In this document: positions 38,371 through 48,707 of the stretch, one piece after another
Numbering within the stretch: position 1 is the first letter of the stretch
Layout: each line of letters starts with the position of its first letter
Origin: an uncultured Bacteroidaceae bacterium
GTDB taxonomy: Bacteria; Bacteroidota; Bacteroidia; Bacteroidales; Bacteroidaceae
Length of the DNA stretch: 64,000 nt
Direction: 5' to 3'
Assembly (NCBI GenBank): GCA_905233285.1
Contig: CAJODY010000004.1
Span: 52,167 to 116,166 of the forward strand
Notes under the pieces: model-generated
What the model saw: the letters and a program-made list of their open reading frames with translations, nothing else
Databases searched by the model: none
Told to the model about the DNA's origin: nothing
Made by a program: the position numbers and the translations under genes

Positions 38371-38575
38371 TATGAAGCGGTTATTACGGATGTTAAAATT
38401 TTAATTATGGTAATGCCTACTGTTAACCTTTTCTTCATTTATAAGAGACCCTGATAAGATCAGGGGACGGTTCTACAGATCGTAAGCGTCCAATTTTCAC
38501 ATCCGTTCTCCAGAGATGCCGATAAACAGGGACATCTGGCGATGTTCCATAATTCTAATTGGACTAAAATTTTGA

Positions 38576-38782
38576 TTATTTAACTGGTTGGCATAGCATC
38601 ATTGGGGTCAGATTCTCATAATCCGTACGTCCCTCAATACATGCCGTGAAAAATTTCTTTAGATATTCGCACACCGAGATAGCCTGAGCTTTGCATGTGG
38701 CTATGATGGTGTGATAGGCAGCAGAGCTCTCCACACCCTCATGGCTACCAAAGGATTTCGAGTTGGATCTTTCGATTGTCAT
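38576..38782 (-). pseudogene. IS66-family transposase C-terminal remnant
   Basis: TIERSNSKSFGSHEGVESSAAYHTIIATCKAQAISVCEYLKKFFTACIEGRTDYENLTPMMLC resembles IS66 TnpC C-terminus. Confidence 0.7.
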
Positions 38783-38839
38783 CAGCCTGATGTTGCGTTC
38801 TGTCTCTGGGACAGAGGGGACAGGTCAGTGTCCTGTGCA

Positions 38840-39124
38840 CTAAATGCGATGAATCACTCCTTTTCCTATACCTGTCAGGCGCTCCAGTTGACGAAGCGAG
38901 GCTCCACAGTCTTTTAGTTCCAAAAACATTTCTATTCTTATATTTTCATCCAACTGCTGGAATGAAGTACTATTGGTCACGCCAGTCTTGTCTTTTATCT
39001 TCAACCATATCTGGTCGTCAGATGGTCTTCGACGTGATGAACCTTCTATATCCAAACACTGGACATCATCTGCCAGCGGGTCGTTGACCCATTGACTATC
39101 GTCTTCTTCCTCCTTGCAAGGCAT
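38840..39124 (-). pseudogene. RAYT-type transposase C-terminal remnant
   Basis: NDPLADDVQCLDIEG...CGASLRQLERLTGIGKGVIHRI parallels DDDVQCLDLDED...GAGMRQLSRLTGVTYGVINRLRG of 14484-15287. Confidence 0.7.
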
Positions 39125-39371
39125 AGATTAAGCAAGCTTATCTCTGCTCTTGCTTCGATCGTCGGTACGTTCTCGTATTGACCGTGTCGAGCCTGCTCAC
39201 GCTCGTGGGTAATCAAGCGAGCTTATTATTGCTCTCACTTACCCGCAGCATTCTTCAGTGTAAACCAGCTTCACTGGCTGATGTGCCTAAAGTGACAGGT
39301 TCGTGTCACCGTGATAATTATTCTGTTTATATTTGGTGAAATCTAAATAGAAATAACAAGAATTTACACAA

Positions 39372-39578
39372 TCAATCGCGTTTAAAGATGTCTCTAGTAT
39401 ATACTTTATCAATCACATCATCCAAACAACTATCATATCGATTTGCTATAACTGCCCTGCTCTGTTCTTTGAACTTTGCCAAGTCGTTAACAACTAAAGA
39501 TCCGAAGAAGGACTCTCCATCAGGGATGGTGGGTTCGTATATGACAACTTCTGCACCTTTGGCCTTGATACGCTTCAT
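39372..39578 (-). pseudogene. UDP-sugar (UDP-glucose 6-) dehydrogenase C-terminal remnant
   Basis: [68 protein letters not shown]. Confidence 0.8.
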
Positions 39579-39832
39579 GATGCCCTGGATTGAACTCGTA
39601 CAAGACGTTGATTCAAATTCATCTCTCGCGGGTCACGGATATTAAACTGTGCAACAGCATCTTGATTATTACTTGAAAATACAAAGATTGTCAGTTTGTC
39701 TTTGGGCTTTATTTTCAATTCATAAAGCCTTGCACCCATACTACCATCAAATTCATCTGAATTCTGGAAATACGGTATATCTTGTAATGAGCACATGAAC
39801 AAAAGAATAGTATTGCCACTATTGCTAAGCAA
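39575..39832 (-). pseudogene. Wza-type polysaccharide export protein N-terminal remnant
   Basis: [50 protein letters not shown] aligns with VPYFQNSAEFDGTKGANLYDITIKPKDNLHIYVFSGTDQESIFQFNMVDP of 54945-55760. Confidence 0.85.
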
Positions 39833-39875
39833 TTAGTCTTAAGAATACTTTTGATGTATTAAAATATGCCATGAG

Positions 39876-40946
39876 TTACTGGTGAATTGCCTCAAATTCT
39901 TTCATACAATTAATCAGTGCTTGAACATCTTCCACTGTGCAAGCATTGTATATCGAAGCACGGAATCCACCGACAGAACGATGACCCTTCACGCCTACCA
40001 TTCCTTTTTCCTTAGCGAACTCCATAAACTCGGCCTCAAATTCTTCCTTTCCTGGTGCCATCACAAAACATACGTTCATATTGGAACGAGAATCCTTTTC
40101 TGCTGTTCCTACAAACATTGTATTGCGATCAATCTCAGCATAGAGCATATCAGCCTTCTGCTTATTAATCTTCTGCATTGCCTCAACACCTCCAATGCTC
40201 TTAAGCCATTTCAAAGTCTCATTCATCACAAGAATAGGAAATACCGGTGGTGTATTAAACATTGAGCCTTTATCCAAGTGTGTGCGATAATCAAGCATTG
40301 TCGGGATATATCGAGACACCTTGCCCAATGCAGATTTTTTCACTATTACGACAGTTACACCTGCAGGACCAGCATTCTTTTGGGCGCCAGCATAAATCAT
40401 CTCATATTTGCTCACATCAACAGGACGTGAAAGAATATCAGATGACATATCACAGATTACAGGAACACCATAATCCTTATCCTCTTTAATCTCCGTTCCA
40501 TAAATAGTGTTATTGCTTGTGATGTGGAAATAATCTGCATTCTGTGGCACTGAGAAATCTTTCGGAATATAAGTGTAATTTTTATCTTCTGATGATGCCA
40601 CTATCACTACTTCTCCATAGGCCTTTGCCTCTTTTGCAGCCTTTTTTGCCCAAACACCAGTCTGAAGATAAGCAGCTTTCTTCTCAAGGAAATTTACTGG
40701 TATCATTAAGAATTCAAGTGATGCACCACCACCAAGGAAGAGAACTTCATAATCCTCGGGGATGTTAAGTAGTTCTTTCCATAGCTGACGGGTTTCTTCC
40801 ATAGTTGCTTCCCACTCTTTTGTGCGATGGGAAATGCAAAGAACGCTAACACCAGTACCTTTGAAGTCTTTAATGGCTTCAATTGCCTTATCTAATGCCA
40901 CCTGAGGCAAAATACAAGGACCTGCATTAAATACATGTTTTTTCAT
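39876..40946 (-). CDS. serC: Phosphoserine aminotransferase
   Basis: [64 protein letters not shown]. Confidence 0.93.
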   Translation of the reverse strand: MKKHVFNAGPCILPQVALDKAIEAIKDFKGTGVSVLCISHRTKEWEATMEETRQLWKELLNIPEDYEVLFLGGGASLEFLMIPVNFLEKKAAYLQTGVWAKKAAKEAKAYGEVVIVASSEDKNYTYIPKDFSVPQNADYFHITSNNTIYGTEIKEDKDYGVPVICDMSSDILSRPVDVSKYEMIYAGAQKNAGPAGVTVVIVKKSALGKVSRYIPTMLDYRTHLDKGSMFNTPPVFPILVMNETLKWLKSIGGVEAMQKINKQKADMLYAEIDRNTMFVGTAEKDSRSNMNVCFVMAPGKEEFEAEFMEFAKEKGMVGVKGHRSVGGFRASIYNACTVEDVQALINCMKEFEAIHQ

Positions 40947-41178
40947 TATATATACTTAATTACTTATCTAATTTTGATTAATTTTCACTACACATCAATA
41001 TAAAACAAATAAAAGGGGCAAGATTATCAGGATTATTGAACCTTTTTCTTTATGAGAGACCCTGATAAGAGCCTGCCCCATACTTTTTCGTATAATGTAT
41101 TTCTTCTATTCCTGCGACCAGACTGGCAGGCGGTTCGGCTGTGTGGAGGACTGCACCAACCTGCCGTCAATCATTTCA

Positions 41179-42516
41179 TTACTCAATCGCATCCTTGATG
41201 CAATCAACAATGTACTTCACATCCTCATCGCTTACATACGGCCCTGCGGGCAGGCACATGCCAATCTTGAAGATATCTTCTTCAACGCCATTGGTGTATA
41301 CCTCACAACCGGCATATACCGGCTGCTTGTGCATGGGCTTCCATACCGGACGGCACTCCACTTTCTTACCAAGCATAAACACACGCATGGCCTCCACGTT
41401 TTCATTGGGCTGGCAGTCCGTCACAGGGCTGTCCACCTGATGGATCACACCTGCAGCACCACCAACGGCGGTCTTAATCACCTCCTTGTAGGCGTTCTCC
41501 TGTCCCTTCACCTTCACGCTCGGATCCAGCGTCATCGTACATAACCAATAGTTACTGTCGTAACGTGGGTCTGCAGGCTGCTTGTTTATCTTCACGCCAG
41601 GGATGTCCTTCATCAGTTCCTCATACAGCTTCTGTACGTGCTTGTGATGTGCAATATGCGCATCCAGCACCGTCATCTGACCGCGACCAATACCCGCACA
41701 AACATTACTCATACGGTAGTTGAAGCCAATGGCCGTATGCTGATAATATGGATAAGCATCGCGAGCCTGAGTGGCAAGCCACATAATTTGGTTAGCCTCT
41801 TCCGCATTGCGGCAAATCAGCGCACCACCGCCACTGGTTGTAATCATCTTGTTGCCGTTAAAACTCAAAACGCCATACTTGCCGAACGTACCCAGCACTT
41901 GACCGTTAAACCTTGAACCCATACCCTCGGCAGCATCCTCAACCACAGGAATGCCATACTTATTGGCGATAGCCATAATCTTATCAATCTGATAAGGCAT
42001 ACCATACAGAGCTACAGGCACAATAGCTTTCGGGTACTTGCCCGTCTTCTCCTTACGGTCGATGATAGCCTTCTCCAGCAATTCAGGATCCATGTTCCAT
42101 GTATCTTTCTCTGAACCGATAAACACAGGCTTAGCCCCACAATAGGTGATTGGATGCGATGAAGCACAGAATGTGAAGCTCTGAACACACACCTCATCGC
42201 CAGGGCCTACGCCACACGCCAGCAATGCCAGATGTACAGCACCAGTACCAGCACTCAAACAAACAACTTTGGTGTCTTTCAGAGCTTCGTTCAAATGCCA
42301 TGAGGCAGGATTAGCCTCCGGCCAACGTGAATCACCATATACCGCACTCTCGTTATTGCTCGTTACAAACCTGTGAAGATCCTCCTCGAAAGCATTCACG
42401 TTCGGTCCCATCGGCACCACCCAGTTCGTATCGAATGCTTCCTTCACATACTTCTGTTCCCAGCCCTCTTCCGACATATGCGCCAGACAGAGGTAAATCG
42501 TTTTTCTTTCAGACAT
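41179..42516 (-). CDS. DegT/DnrJ/EryC1 sugar aminotransferase (PglE-like)
   Basis: GTGAVHLALLACGVGPGDEVCVQSFTFCASSHPITYCGAKPVFIG; FGKYGVLSFNGNKMITTSGGGALIC. Confidence 0.93.
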   Translation of the reverse strand: MSERKTIYLCLAHMSEEGWEQKYVKEAFDTNWVVPMGPNVNAFEEDLHRFVTSNNESAVYGDSRWPEANPASWHLNEALKDTKVVCLSAGTGAVHLALLACGVGPGDEVCVQSFTFCASSHPITYCGAKPVFIGSEKDTWNMDPELLEKAIIDRKEKTGKYPKAIVPVALYGMPYQIDKIMAIANKYGIPVVEDAAEGMGSRFNGQVLGTFGKYGVLSFNGNKMITTSGGGALICRNAEEANQIMWLATQARDAYPYYQHTAIGFNYRMSNVCAGIGRGQMTVLDAHIAHHKHVQKLYEELMKDIPGVKINKQPADPRYDSNYWLCTMTLDPSVKVKGQENAYKEVIKTAVGGAAGVIHQVDSPVTDCQPNENVEAMRVFMLGKKVECRPVWKPMHKQPVYAGCEVYTNGVEEDIFKIGMCLPAGPYVSDEDVKYIVDCIKDAIE

Positions 42517-42592
42517 ATCGTTCTGATTTATTCCTTAAACATCTAAAAGCACGAAATGCTTTTCATCATGCCAGAAGCACGGCTGCTGACAT

Positions 42593-43654
42593 TTAAACAA
42601 GGTTAGGGATACCTGCTAGCTCGTTTTTGATATATTGCAGGTCGGCAATCTTAGCCTTGGTCTCTTCGAGATTCAAACGGCGGGTATTGTCTGAGTTGAA
42701 CTCTTCAATTGTAGCGCGTTTGGTGTCACCCTCCTTGAAGTACTTATCGTAATTGAGGTCACGATTGTCAGCTGGAACTGCATAGAAGTTACCCATGTCA
42801 ATGGCTTTTGCAGCCTCCTCCTTAGTAAGCAAGGTCTCATACATCTTTTCTCCGTGGCGAATACCAATCACACGAATCTCGGGTTCCTTACCCTCAGGAG
42901 CCTGGTGCTTGAACAGGTCTCTCACAGCCTCAGCCTGCGTCTGAATGGTGCAAGCGGGAGCTTTCTGCACTAAGATGTCACCATTTTTACCGTTTTCAAA
43001 TGCGAAGAGTACCAAATCGACAGCCTCTTCGAGAGACATGATGAATCGAGTCATCTTTGGTTCAGTCAATGTGATAGGATTGCCTTTACGAATCTGGTCA
43101 ATCCAGAGAGGAATAACCGAACCACGGCTGCACATCACGTTTCCGTAACGTGTGCAGCAAATCTTGGTGTTACCACTCAGACGGCTCTTGGCTACAGCAA
43201 TCTTCTCTTCAATGGCCTTGGTGATACCCATGGCATTGATGGGATAAGCAGCCTTATCTGTGCTCAGGCAGATAACGCACTTTACGCCAGCATCAATAGC
43301 TGCATCCAGCGTGTTGTCTGTACCAATCACATTGGTCTTCACTGCCTCCATTGGGAAGAACTCACAACTGGGCACCTGCTTCAGGGCAGCAGCGTGGAAT
43401 ACATAGTCCACACCCTTCATAGCGTACTTCAGTGTGCTCTTGTTGCGCACGTCACCGATGTAGAACTTAATCTTGTTAGCCACCTCCGGCATACGCGCCT
43501 GGAAGTCGTGACGCATATCGTCCTGCTTCTTCTCGTCGCGGGAGAAGATGCGAATCTCACCGATGTCGGTTCTGAGGAAACGATTCAAAACGGCATTACC
43601 AAAACTACCGGTACCGCCCGTTATGAGCAATACCTTATTTTCAAAAACACTCAT
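42593..43654 (-). CDS. capE: UDP-GlcNAc 4,6-dehydratase/5-epimerase (CapE/WbjB-like)
   Basis: LLITGGTGSFGNAVLNRFLRTDIGEIRIFSRDEKKQDDMRHDF; adjacent capF/capG-like genes. Confidence 0.88.
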   Translation of the reverse strand: MSVFENKVLLITGGTGSFGNAVLNRFLRTDIGEIRIFSRDEKKQDDMRHDFQARMPEVANKIKFYIGDVRNKSTLKYAMKGVDYVFHAAALKQVPSCEFFPMEAVKTNVIGTDNTLDAAIDAGVKCVICLSTDKAAYPINAMGITKAIEEKIAVAKSRLSGNTKICCTRYGNVMCSRGSVIPLWIDQIRKGNPITLTEPKMTRFIMSLEEAVDLVLFAFENGKNGDILVQKAPACTIQTQAEAVRDLFKHQAPEGKEPEIRVIGIRHGEKMYETLLTKEEAAKAIDMGNFYAVPADNRDLNYDKYFKEGDTKRATIEEFNSDNTRRLNLEETKAKIADLQYIKNELAGIPNLV

Positions 43655-43713
43655 ATGTTAAATGATAAATTGTTAAATCTTATTTTTTTGAACATCGAAA
43701 AGCTCTAAATTCA

Positions 43714-44053
43714 CTAATACCGAACTATGCGTACGGGTTTTATCTTTTGGGCGTTGAAGTTCACAAGCAGTCCTAACTTATAGCCAGTAATGGCTAAATA
43801 GTTAATGACCTGTGCTTCGTGAACTGGAAGAAGTTCATCGACTGCTTTTAGTTCTACAACTATCTTGTTGTAACATACAAAGTCGGCAATGTACTTCTGT
43901 TCGAGCTCTTCACCTTTATACATAATGGTGAAGCTCTTTTCACGCTCAAAAGGAATACCCGACTTTTTCCAAAAGTCCAGGGCCAAGCTCTTTATGAACC
44001 TCATAGATAGCTCCTGTTATCTTGTATGACTCCTCAGGGTACAAAAGTGACAT
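43714..44053 (-). pseudogene. GxxExxY family gene disrupted by small internal frameshifting deletion
   Basis: From ATG at 44053: MSLLYPEESYKITGAIYEVHKELGPGLLEKV then frame lost; 43714-44004 continues SGIPFEREKSFTIMYKGEELEQKYIADF...; compared with intact 56115-56561 the YQEALEKELELQ segment is missing. Confidence 0.8.
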
Positions 44054-44080
44054 TATTAGTTTCTTTCGTGTATTTAGATG

Positions 44081-45286
44081 TTAGACTTTCTCGAAGTAGG
44101 TGTCGGGCTTGTTGGGGTTGAAGATCTCGTTGCAGTACATGACTGTGACGAGGTTTTCTGTGTCACTGAGGTTGATGATGTTGTGGGTATAACCAGGCAA
44201 CATGTGAACGCACTGGATGTTATCGCCAGAGACTTCAAACTCAATGACTTCATCTGTCCCCAATTTACGTTCCTGTATCAAGCCATGACCGGAGACCACA
44301 ATGAAGAACTCCCACTTGGTGTTGTGCCAGTGCTGGCCTTTGGTGATGCCGGGCTTGGAGATGTTGATGCTTACCTGACCAGCATTAAGGGTATGAACCA
44401 ACTCTGTAAACGAGCCACGGTCATCCACGTTCATCTTCAATGGAAAAGCAACCTTCTCCTTGGGTAGGTAGCTGAGATAAGTAGAATAAAGTTTCTTTGC
44501 GAAACTGTTTTCAGGAATCTCAGGAATCATCAGGGTCTTGGGTTGCTCTGCAAAACTTTTCAAAAGCTCGACTATCTCGCCCAACGTTGCTTTGTGGGTT
44601 GTCGGCACATAACAATAGCGCCCAAGTGGACCATCCAGAACTTCAAGACCATCAAATTCACAACGATGCTCCTTTTCTTGAAGACAAGCAATCATCTCGT
44701 CTATGAGGTCGTCTATATACAGCAGTTCCAGTTCTATGCTGGGATCATTGACAGTATAAGGCAAGTCGTTCGCAAAGGCATTACAGAATGTTGCGACGGC
44801 ACTATTGTAGTTTGGGCGACACCACTTGCCAAAGAGATTTGGGAAACGGTAAATGAACACCCTTGCACCTATTTCTTTGCCGTACTCCAAGAACAGGTCT
44901 TCGCCAGCCTTTTTACTACGGCCGTATTCGCTATTACCAAAGCGACCAGTAAGAGATGCTTGTTGTGAGCTTGACAGCATCACTGGGCATTTGTTACCAT
45001 GCTTCTTCAACGTATCAAGCAGGGTTGATGCAAAACCGAAATTGCCCTGCATAAACTCTTTCTGGTTTTGAGGACGGTTTACACCTGCGAGATTGAAAAC
45101 GAAGTCTGCATTCTTGCAGTATTCGTCCAACTGCTCGGGAGTTGAGTCCAAGTCATATTCATAGACGGCCTCCACTGTCACGTCTCCATAGCAACGTGCC
45201 TTACCTTCCTTAATATTATTCAGCTGTGCACACAGGTTCTTACCGACAAAACCTTTGGCACCAGTCACTAGAATTTTCATATTCAT
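44081..45286 (-). CDS. capF: CapF-like bifunctional reductase (NAD epimerase + C-terminal cupin)
   Basis: KILVTGAKGFVGKNLCAQLNNI...; C-terminal RGSFTELVHTLNAGQVSINISKPGITKGQHWHNTKWEFFIVVSG. Confidence 0.92.
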   Translation of the reverse strand: MNMKILVTGAKGFVGKNLCAQLNNIKEGKARCYGDVTVEAVYEYDLDSTPEQLDEYCKNADFVFNLAGVNRPQNQKEFMQGNFGFASTLLDTLKKHGNKCPVMLSSSQQASLTGRFGNSEYGRSKKAGEDLFLEYGKEIGARVFIYRFPNLFGKWCRPNYNSAVATFCNAFANDLPYTVNDPSIELELLYIDDLIDEMIACLQEKEHRCEFDGLEVLDGPLGRYCYVPTTHKATLGEIVELLKSFAEQPKTLMIPEIPENSFAKKLYSTYLSYLPKEKVAFPLKMNVDDRGSFTELVHTLNAGQVSINISKPGITKGQHWHNTKWEFFIVVSGHGLIQERKLGTDEVIEFEVSGDNIQCVHMLPGYTHNIINLSDTENLVTVMYCNEIFNPNKPDTYFEKV

Positions 45287-45327
45287 TCAAATTTCGCTGA
45301 TTACGCAGATTGAGCAGATTTCGCAGA

Positions 45328-45705
45328 TTACAACCCATTAACCCGTCGGTGAATAGATGATGCTATATCGTCTGTTTCAAAGTTCACCAAAATACCGAGT
45401 TTTAGCCCAGTCATTTTCAGGTAGGTTTGTAACTGCTTGTAGAACACTTCGTTCACATGCTGCACTGCTTTCAATTCTACGATTACCTTCTTTTCTACTA
45501 ATATGTCTAGCCTATAAGCCTTGGGAATGGTGATACCACCATAAACAATAGGCAAGTACACCTGATTCTCCACCAAAAGACCTTCCTTTTCAAGTTCTAT
45601 CTTTAGTGCCGTCTCATAAGCACTTTCCAATAGCCCAGGCCCAAGGTTGTTGTACACATTGAATATGGCACCACGTATCTTATATGAAATTTCGTTTTCT
45701 GTCAT
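45328..45705 (-). CDS. GxxExxY family protein
   Basis: IRGAIFNVYNNLGPGLLESAYETALKIELEKEGLLVENQVYLPIVYGG...VIVELKAVQHV. Confidence 0.9.
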   Translation of the reverse strand: MTENEISYKIRGAIFNVYNNLGPGLLESAYETALKIELEKEGLLVENQVYLPIVYGGITIPKAYRLDILVEKKVIVELKAVQHVNEVFYKQLQTYLKMTGLKLGILVNFETDDIASSIHRRVNGL

Positions 45706-45766
45706 AAATCTGCGCTATCTGCCATATCAGCGTTATCTGCCATATCAGCGTTATCTGCGAGAAGTT

Positions 45767-46927
45767 CTAGAACTTCCTCCAGACCATCTTATTTACAATA
45801 CCCACATAGCTTTGGATAATCTTTACCACCTTGGTAGAGACGTTTTCCTCGATGTAGTCGGGAACGGGAATGCCGTAGTCACCATTCTGGTTCAGGGTCA
45901 CTGCGGTATCTACCGCCTGTAGCAATGACTTTTCATCAATACCTGCAATGATGAAGCAAGCCTTATCGATAGCCTCGGGACGCTCGGTAGAGGTACGGAT
46001 GCAGATGGCAGGGAACGGATGACCAACAGAGGTGAAGAAACTGCTCTCCTCGGGCAGGGTGCCGGAATCTGAAACTACTGCAAAAGCATTCATCTGGAGG
46101 CAGTTGTAGTCGTGGAAGCCAAGAGGTTCGTGCTGGATGACGCGAGCATCTAACTTGAAACCTGAATCTTGAATCCTTTTCCTACTCCTGGGATGACAGG
46201 AGTACAGGATGGGCATATCGTACTTTTCAGCCATCTTATTGATAGCGGTGAAGAGACTCATAAAGTTCTTCTCGGTATCAATGTTCTCTTCACGGTGGGC
46301 GCTCAGAAGGATATACTTGCCCTTCTCCAAGCCAAGACGCTTGTGGATGTCGCTTGCCTCAATCTCAGCAAGGTTCTGATGCAGCACCTCGGCCATCGGA
46401 CTACCAGTAACGTAGGTACGCTCCTTGGGCAGACCGCAGTCGGCGAGATAACGACGGGCGTGTTCAGAGTACGCCATATTCACATCGCTGATGATATCGA
46501 CGATGCGGCGGTTGGTCTCCTCCGGCAGGCACTCATCCTTGCAGCGGTTGCCCGCCTCCATGTGGAAGATGGGGATATGCAGGCGCTTGGCACCAATCAC
46601 GGACAAACAAGAGTTCGTATCACCCAACACAAGCACTGCATCAGGCTTGGTCTCAACCATCACCTTATATGACTTGTCGATGATGTTACCCATCGTAGAA
46701 CCGAGGTCATCACCCACAGCCTCCATATAGATATCAGGATCTGCCAACTTCAGGTCCTTAAAGAATACCCCATTGAGGTTATAGTCATAATTCTGACCGG
46801 TATGTGCCAGGAGACAGTCAAAGTACTGACGGCACTTGTTAATTAACGCCGCCAAACGGATAATCTCCGGGCGCGTTCCAACAATTATCAGAAGCTTCAG
46901 CTTCCCATTCTCTTTAAATTTTGCCAT
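45767..46927 (-). CDS. capG: UDP-N-acetylglucosamine 2-epimerase (CapG/WbjD/WecB family)
   Basis: LLIIVGTRPEIIRLAALINKCRQYFDCLLAHTGQNYDYNLNGVFFKDL. Confidence 0.92.
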   Translation of the reverse strand: MAKFKENGKLKLLIIVGTRPEIIRLAALINKCRQYFDCLLAHTGQNYDYNLNGVFFKDLKLADPDIYMEAVGDDLGSTMGNIIDKSYKVMVETKPDAVLVLGDTNSCLSVIGAKRLHIPIFHMEAGNRCKDECLPEETNRRIVDIISDVNMAYSEHARRYLADCGLPKERTYVTGSPMAEVLHQNLAEIEASDIHKRLGLEKGKYILLSAHREENIDTEKNFMSLFTAINKMAEKYDMPILYSCHPRSRKRIQDSGFKLDARVIQHEPLGFHDYNCLQMNAFAVVSDSGTLPEESSFFTSVGHPFPAICIRTSTERPEAIDKACFIIAGIDEKSLLQAVDTAVTLNQNGDYGIPVPDYIEENVSTKVVKIIQSYVGIVNKMVWRKF

Positions 46928-46991
46928 TATTTTTGTATTTTTATCTTATTTCAAACTTCCCTTAACAAAAGCATCTGGCGAACCAATCAGG

Positions 46992-47624
46992 TTACATACC
47001 AAACAACTCATTCATCAGTTGCTTCGGTTGCTTGGCATCGCTGCGCTGAATGTCACGTACCATAGCTAAAGAGGTCTTTTTCAGTGCATCAATGACCTCG
47101 ATAACCTCCGGACAGTCCAACGGGCTATATGTAATGAGTTTCACATAGTCGAAGTTATACAACCTTACCGAAAGAAACCATTCCTTGAGTTGGTGCTCCC
47201 AACCTATAGTAGTAAGATACGGTTTAGTACAATCCTGATTATCCTCGTGCATGCCATAGACGGCAGCGACATGAGGATATTTCTTGCAGAAGGGTTTCGA
47301 CAGCATGACATAGCCTGCACCGGGATAGGGTTCTGCAGCAGCACGCTGTGCGAAGTCGAAAATGTTACCCCAGTAGCAGGTGGCCTGTGTGTAGCCGTTC
47401 TGCTCCAGAAAGTTGAAATAGACGATGAAATAAAGGCCATCGTCCAAAGGGAGCGTGACTTCGAAGACACGGGGACGCACCAGTCGAGTGGCACAATAGG
47501 ACTCCTTCATTGGGGAATATTTGGCAGGATGCTTGGTAAAGGCCGGAAGAAACTTGACGGGACCGTCCTCGCGCTCTGCACGCTGGGCTTCCTCAATCGC
47601 GTCCATGCGGTCTTTCGTAATCAT
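46992..47624 (-). CDS. Conserved hypothetical protein (possibly 5'-truncated)
   Basis: 210 aa; open frame extends upstream of the ATG to the stop near 47690 as FYGFDNEKTRTPLDAVID without another ATG. Confidence 0.55.
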   Translation of the reverse strand: MITKDRMDAIEEAQRAEREDGPVKFLPAFTKHPAKYSPMKESYCATRLVRPRVFEVTLPLDDGLYFIVYFNFLEQNGYTQATCYWGNIFDFAQRAAAEPYPGAGYVMLSKPFCKKYPHVAAVYGMHEDNQDCTKPYLTTIGWEHQLKEWFLSVRLYNFDYVKLITYSPLDCPEVIEVIDALKKTSLAMVRDIQRSDAKQPKQLMNELFGM

Positions 47625-47687
47625 ATCGATAACGGCATCGAGCGGTGTTCTCGTCTTCTTTTCGTTGTCGAAGCCATAAAATGATTA

Positions 47688-47981
47688 TTATTGTTTTACT
47701 ATCATCTTTAAAAGATGTTTCATCATCTCATTAGACAATTCTTGGTCAATCTTCATCTTTTGATTCTGGAGAGCTATCAGCAATTGATATATCTGGTTCT
47801 TATAATTGTATTCATCAACTGTGAGATATCCACGTCTCTGCCATACCATAATAATGTAATTATAGGTAGCACACAACTGCTGCCACATCCCTGCAAGTTG
47901 CATCTCCTTCCCCACCTTGTCTAATATAGACCAGCGGGAATAAGCCTCATCAAACTGCTCAAAAATATTATTTGCCATCAA
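47688..47981 (-). CDS. Small hypothetical protein
   Basis: 97 aa ORF on operon strand. Confidence 0.45.
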   Translation of the reverse strand: MMANNIFEQFDEAYSRWSILDKVGKEMQLAGMWQQLCATYNYIIMVWQRRGYLTVDEYNYKNQIYQLLIALQNQKMKIDQELSNEMMKHLLKMIVKQ

Positions 47982-48078
47982 GAATTAACTTTGTTGACTT
48001 TTCTCACGCTCGGCAATACTCAAACAAGTTTGGAACTGCGCTCGCTTACTCGAAAAGTTAGAGAATTAGAGAAATTTT

Positions 48079-48705
48079 TTACGGTATCGTTACCAACTGC
48101 TGGAGCTTTATGCCTGTCTCAAGGCGGAAATACTCCAAATGGTTGTTACGTGACGGATTCATCTTGGGATAGCTATTCATGCATATTGTGCAATGCTGAT
48201 GGTTTACCTTGAAGTAGCGGTGAAGCGGAGTGTGCTTCTTAGCCATTTTGTATCGCAGATTGTTGATAAATCCACACAATTGCATCATTCCAGCACTAAA
48301 ATCACTCCACAGCTGATCGTCTAATACGGAAGTCACATTCATCTTAAATTCTACAAACCAAAGGTCATTGCGGTCGAAGACTATACTGTCACATCGTCCC
48401 TGAGGATAGTTGAAATCAGACATGTAATTGCGACATCCGAAACGAATCAAACCACCATCAACGCAAATATGATAAGCGAACCAGTTAATAACCGCCAGAG
48501 CGTCGGGCCGTGGTGTTTTGCAGACAAGACAACGGTGTTTGTTCTGGTCGTCATAAACGTAGGATACTGGTGTGGTAATCCGGTGTATCTGATACTTCTC
48601 CTTACACTTGACATCGTCATGCGTCCTGTTATGATATGTCTGCCATTCCTTCACCCATAATTTGTGCGGAAAGCACATAGACAATGAACTTTTAAAACGT
48701 CGCAT
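48079..48705 (-). CDS. Putative PD-(D/E)XK-type nuclease partner of ATPase
   Basis: GRCDSIVFDRNDLWFVEFKM matches D...ExK core pattern; CxxC pairs; 2-nt gap to ATPase. Confidence 0.45.
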   Translation of the reverse strand: MRRFKSSLSMCFPHKLWVKEWQTYHNRTHDDVKCKEKYQIHRITTPVSYVYDDQNKHRCLVCKTPRPDALAVINWFAYHICVDGGLIRFGCRNYMSDFNYPQGRCDSIVFDRNDLWFVEFKMNVTSVLDDQLWSDFSAGMMQLCGFINNLRYKMAKKHTPLHRYFKVNHQHCTICMNSYPKMNPSRNNHLEYFRLETGIKLQQLVTIP

Positions 48706-48707
48706 GT

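Noticed and set aside
46169-46672. 167-aa plus-strand ORF opposite the UDP-GlcNAc 2-epimerase
   Set aside because: Antisense shadow; low complexity and no family features
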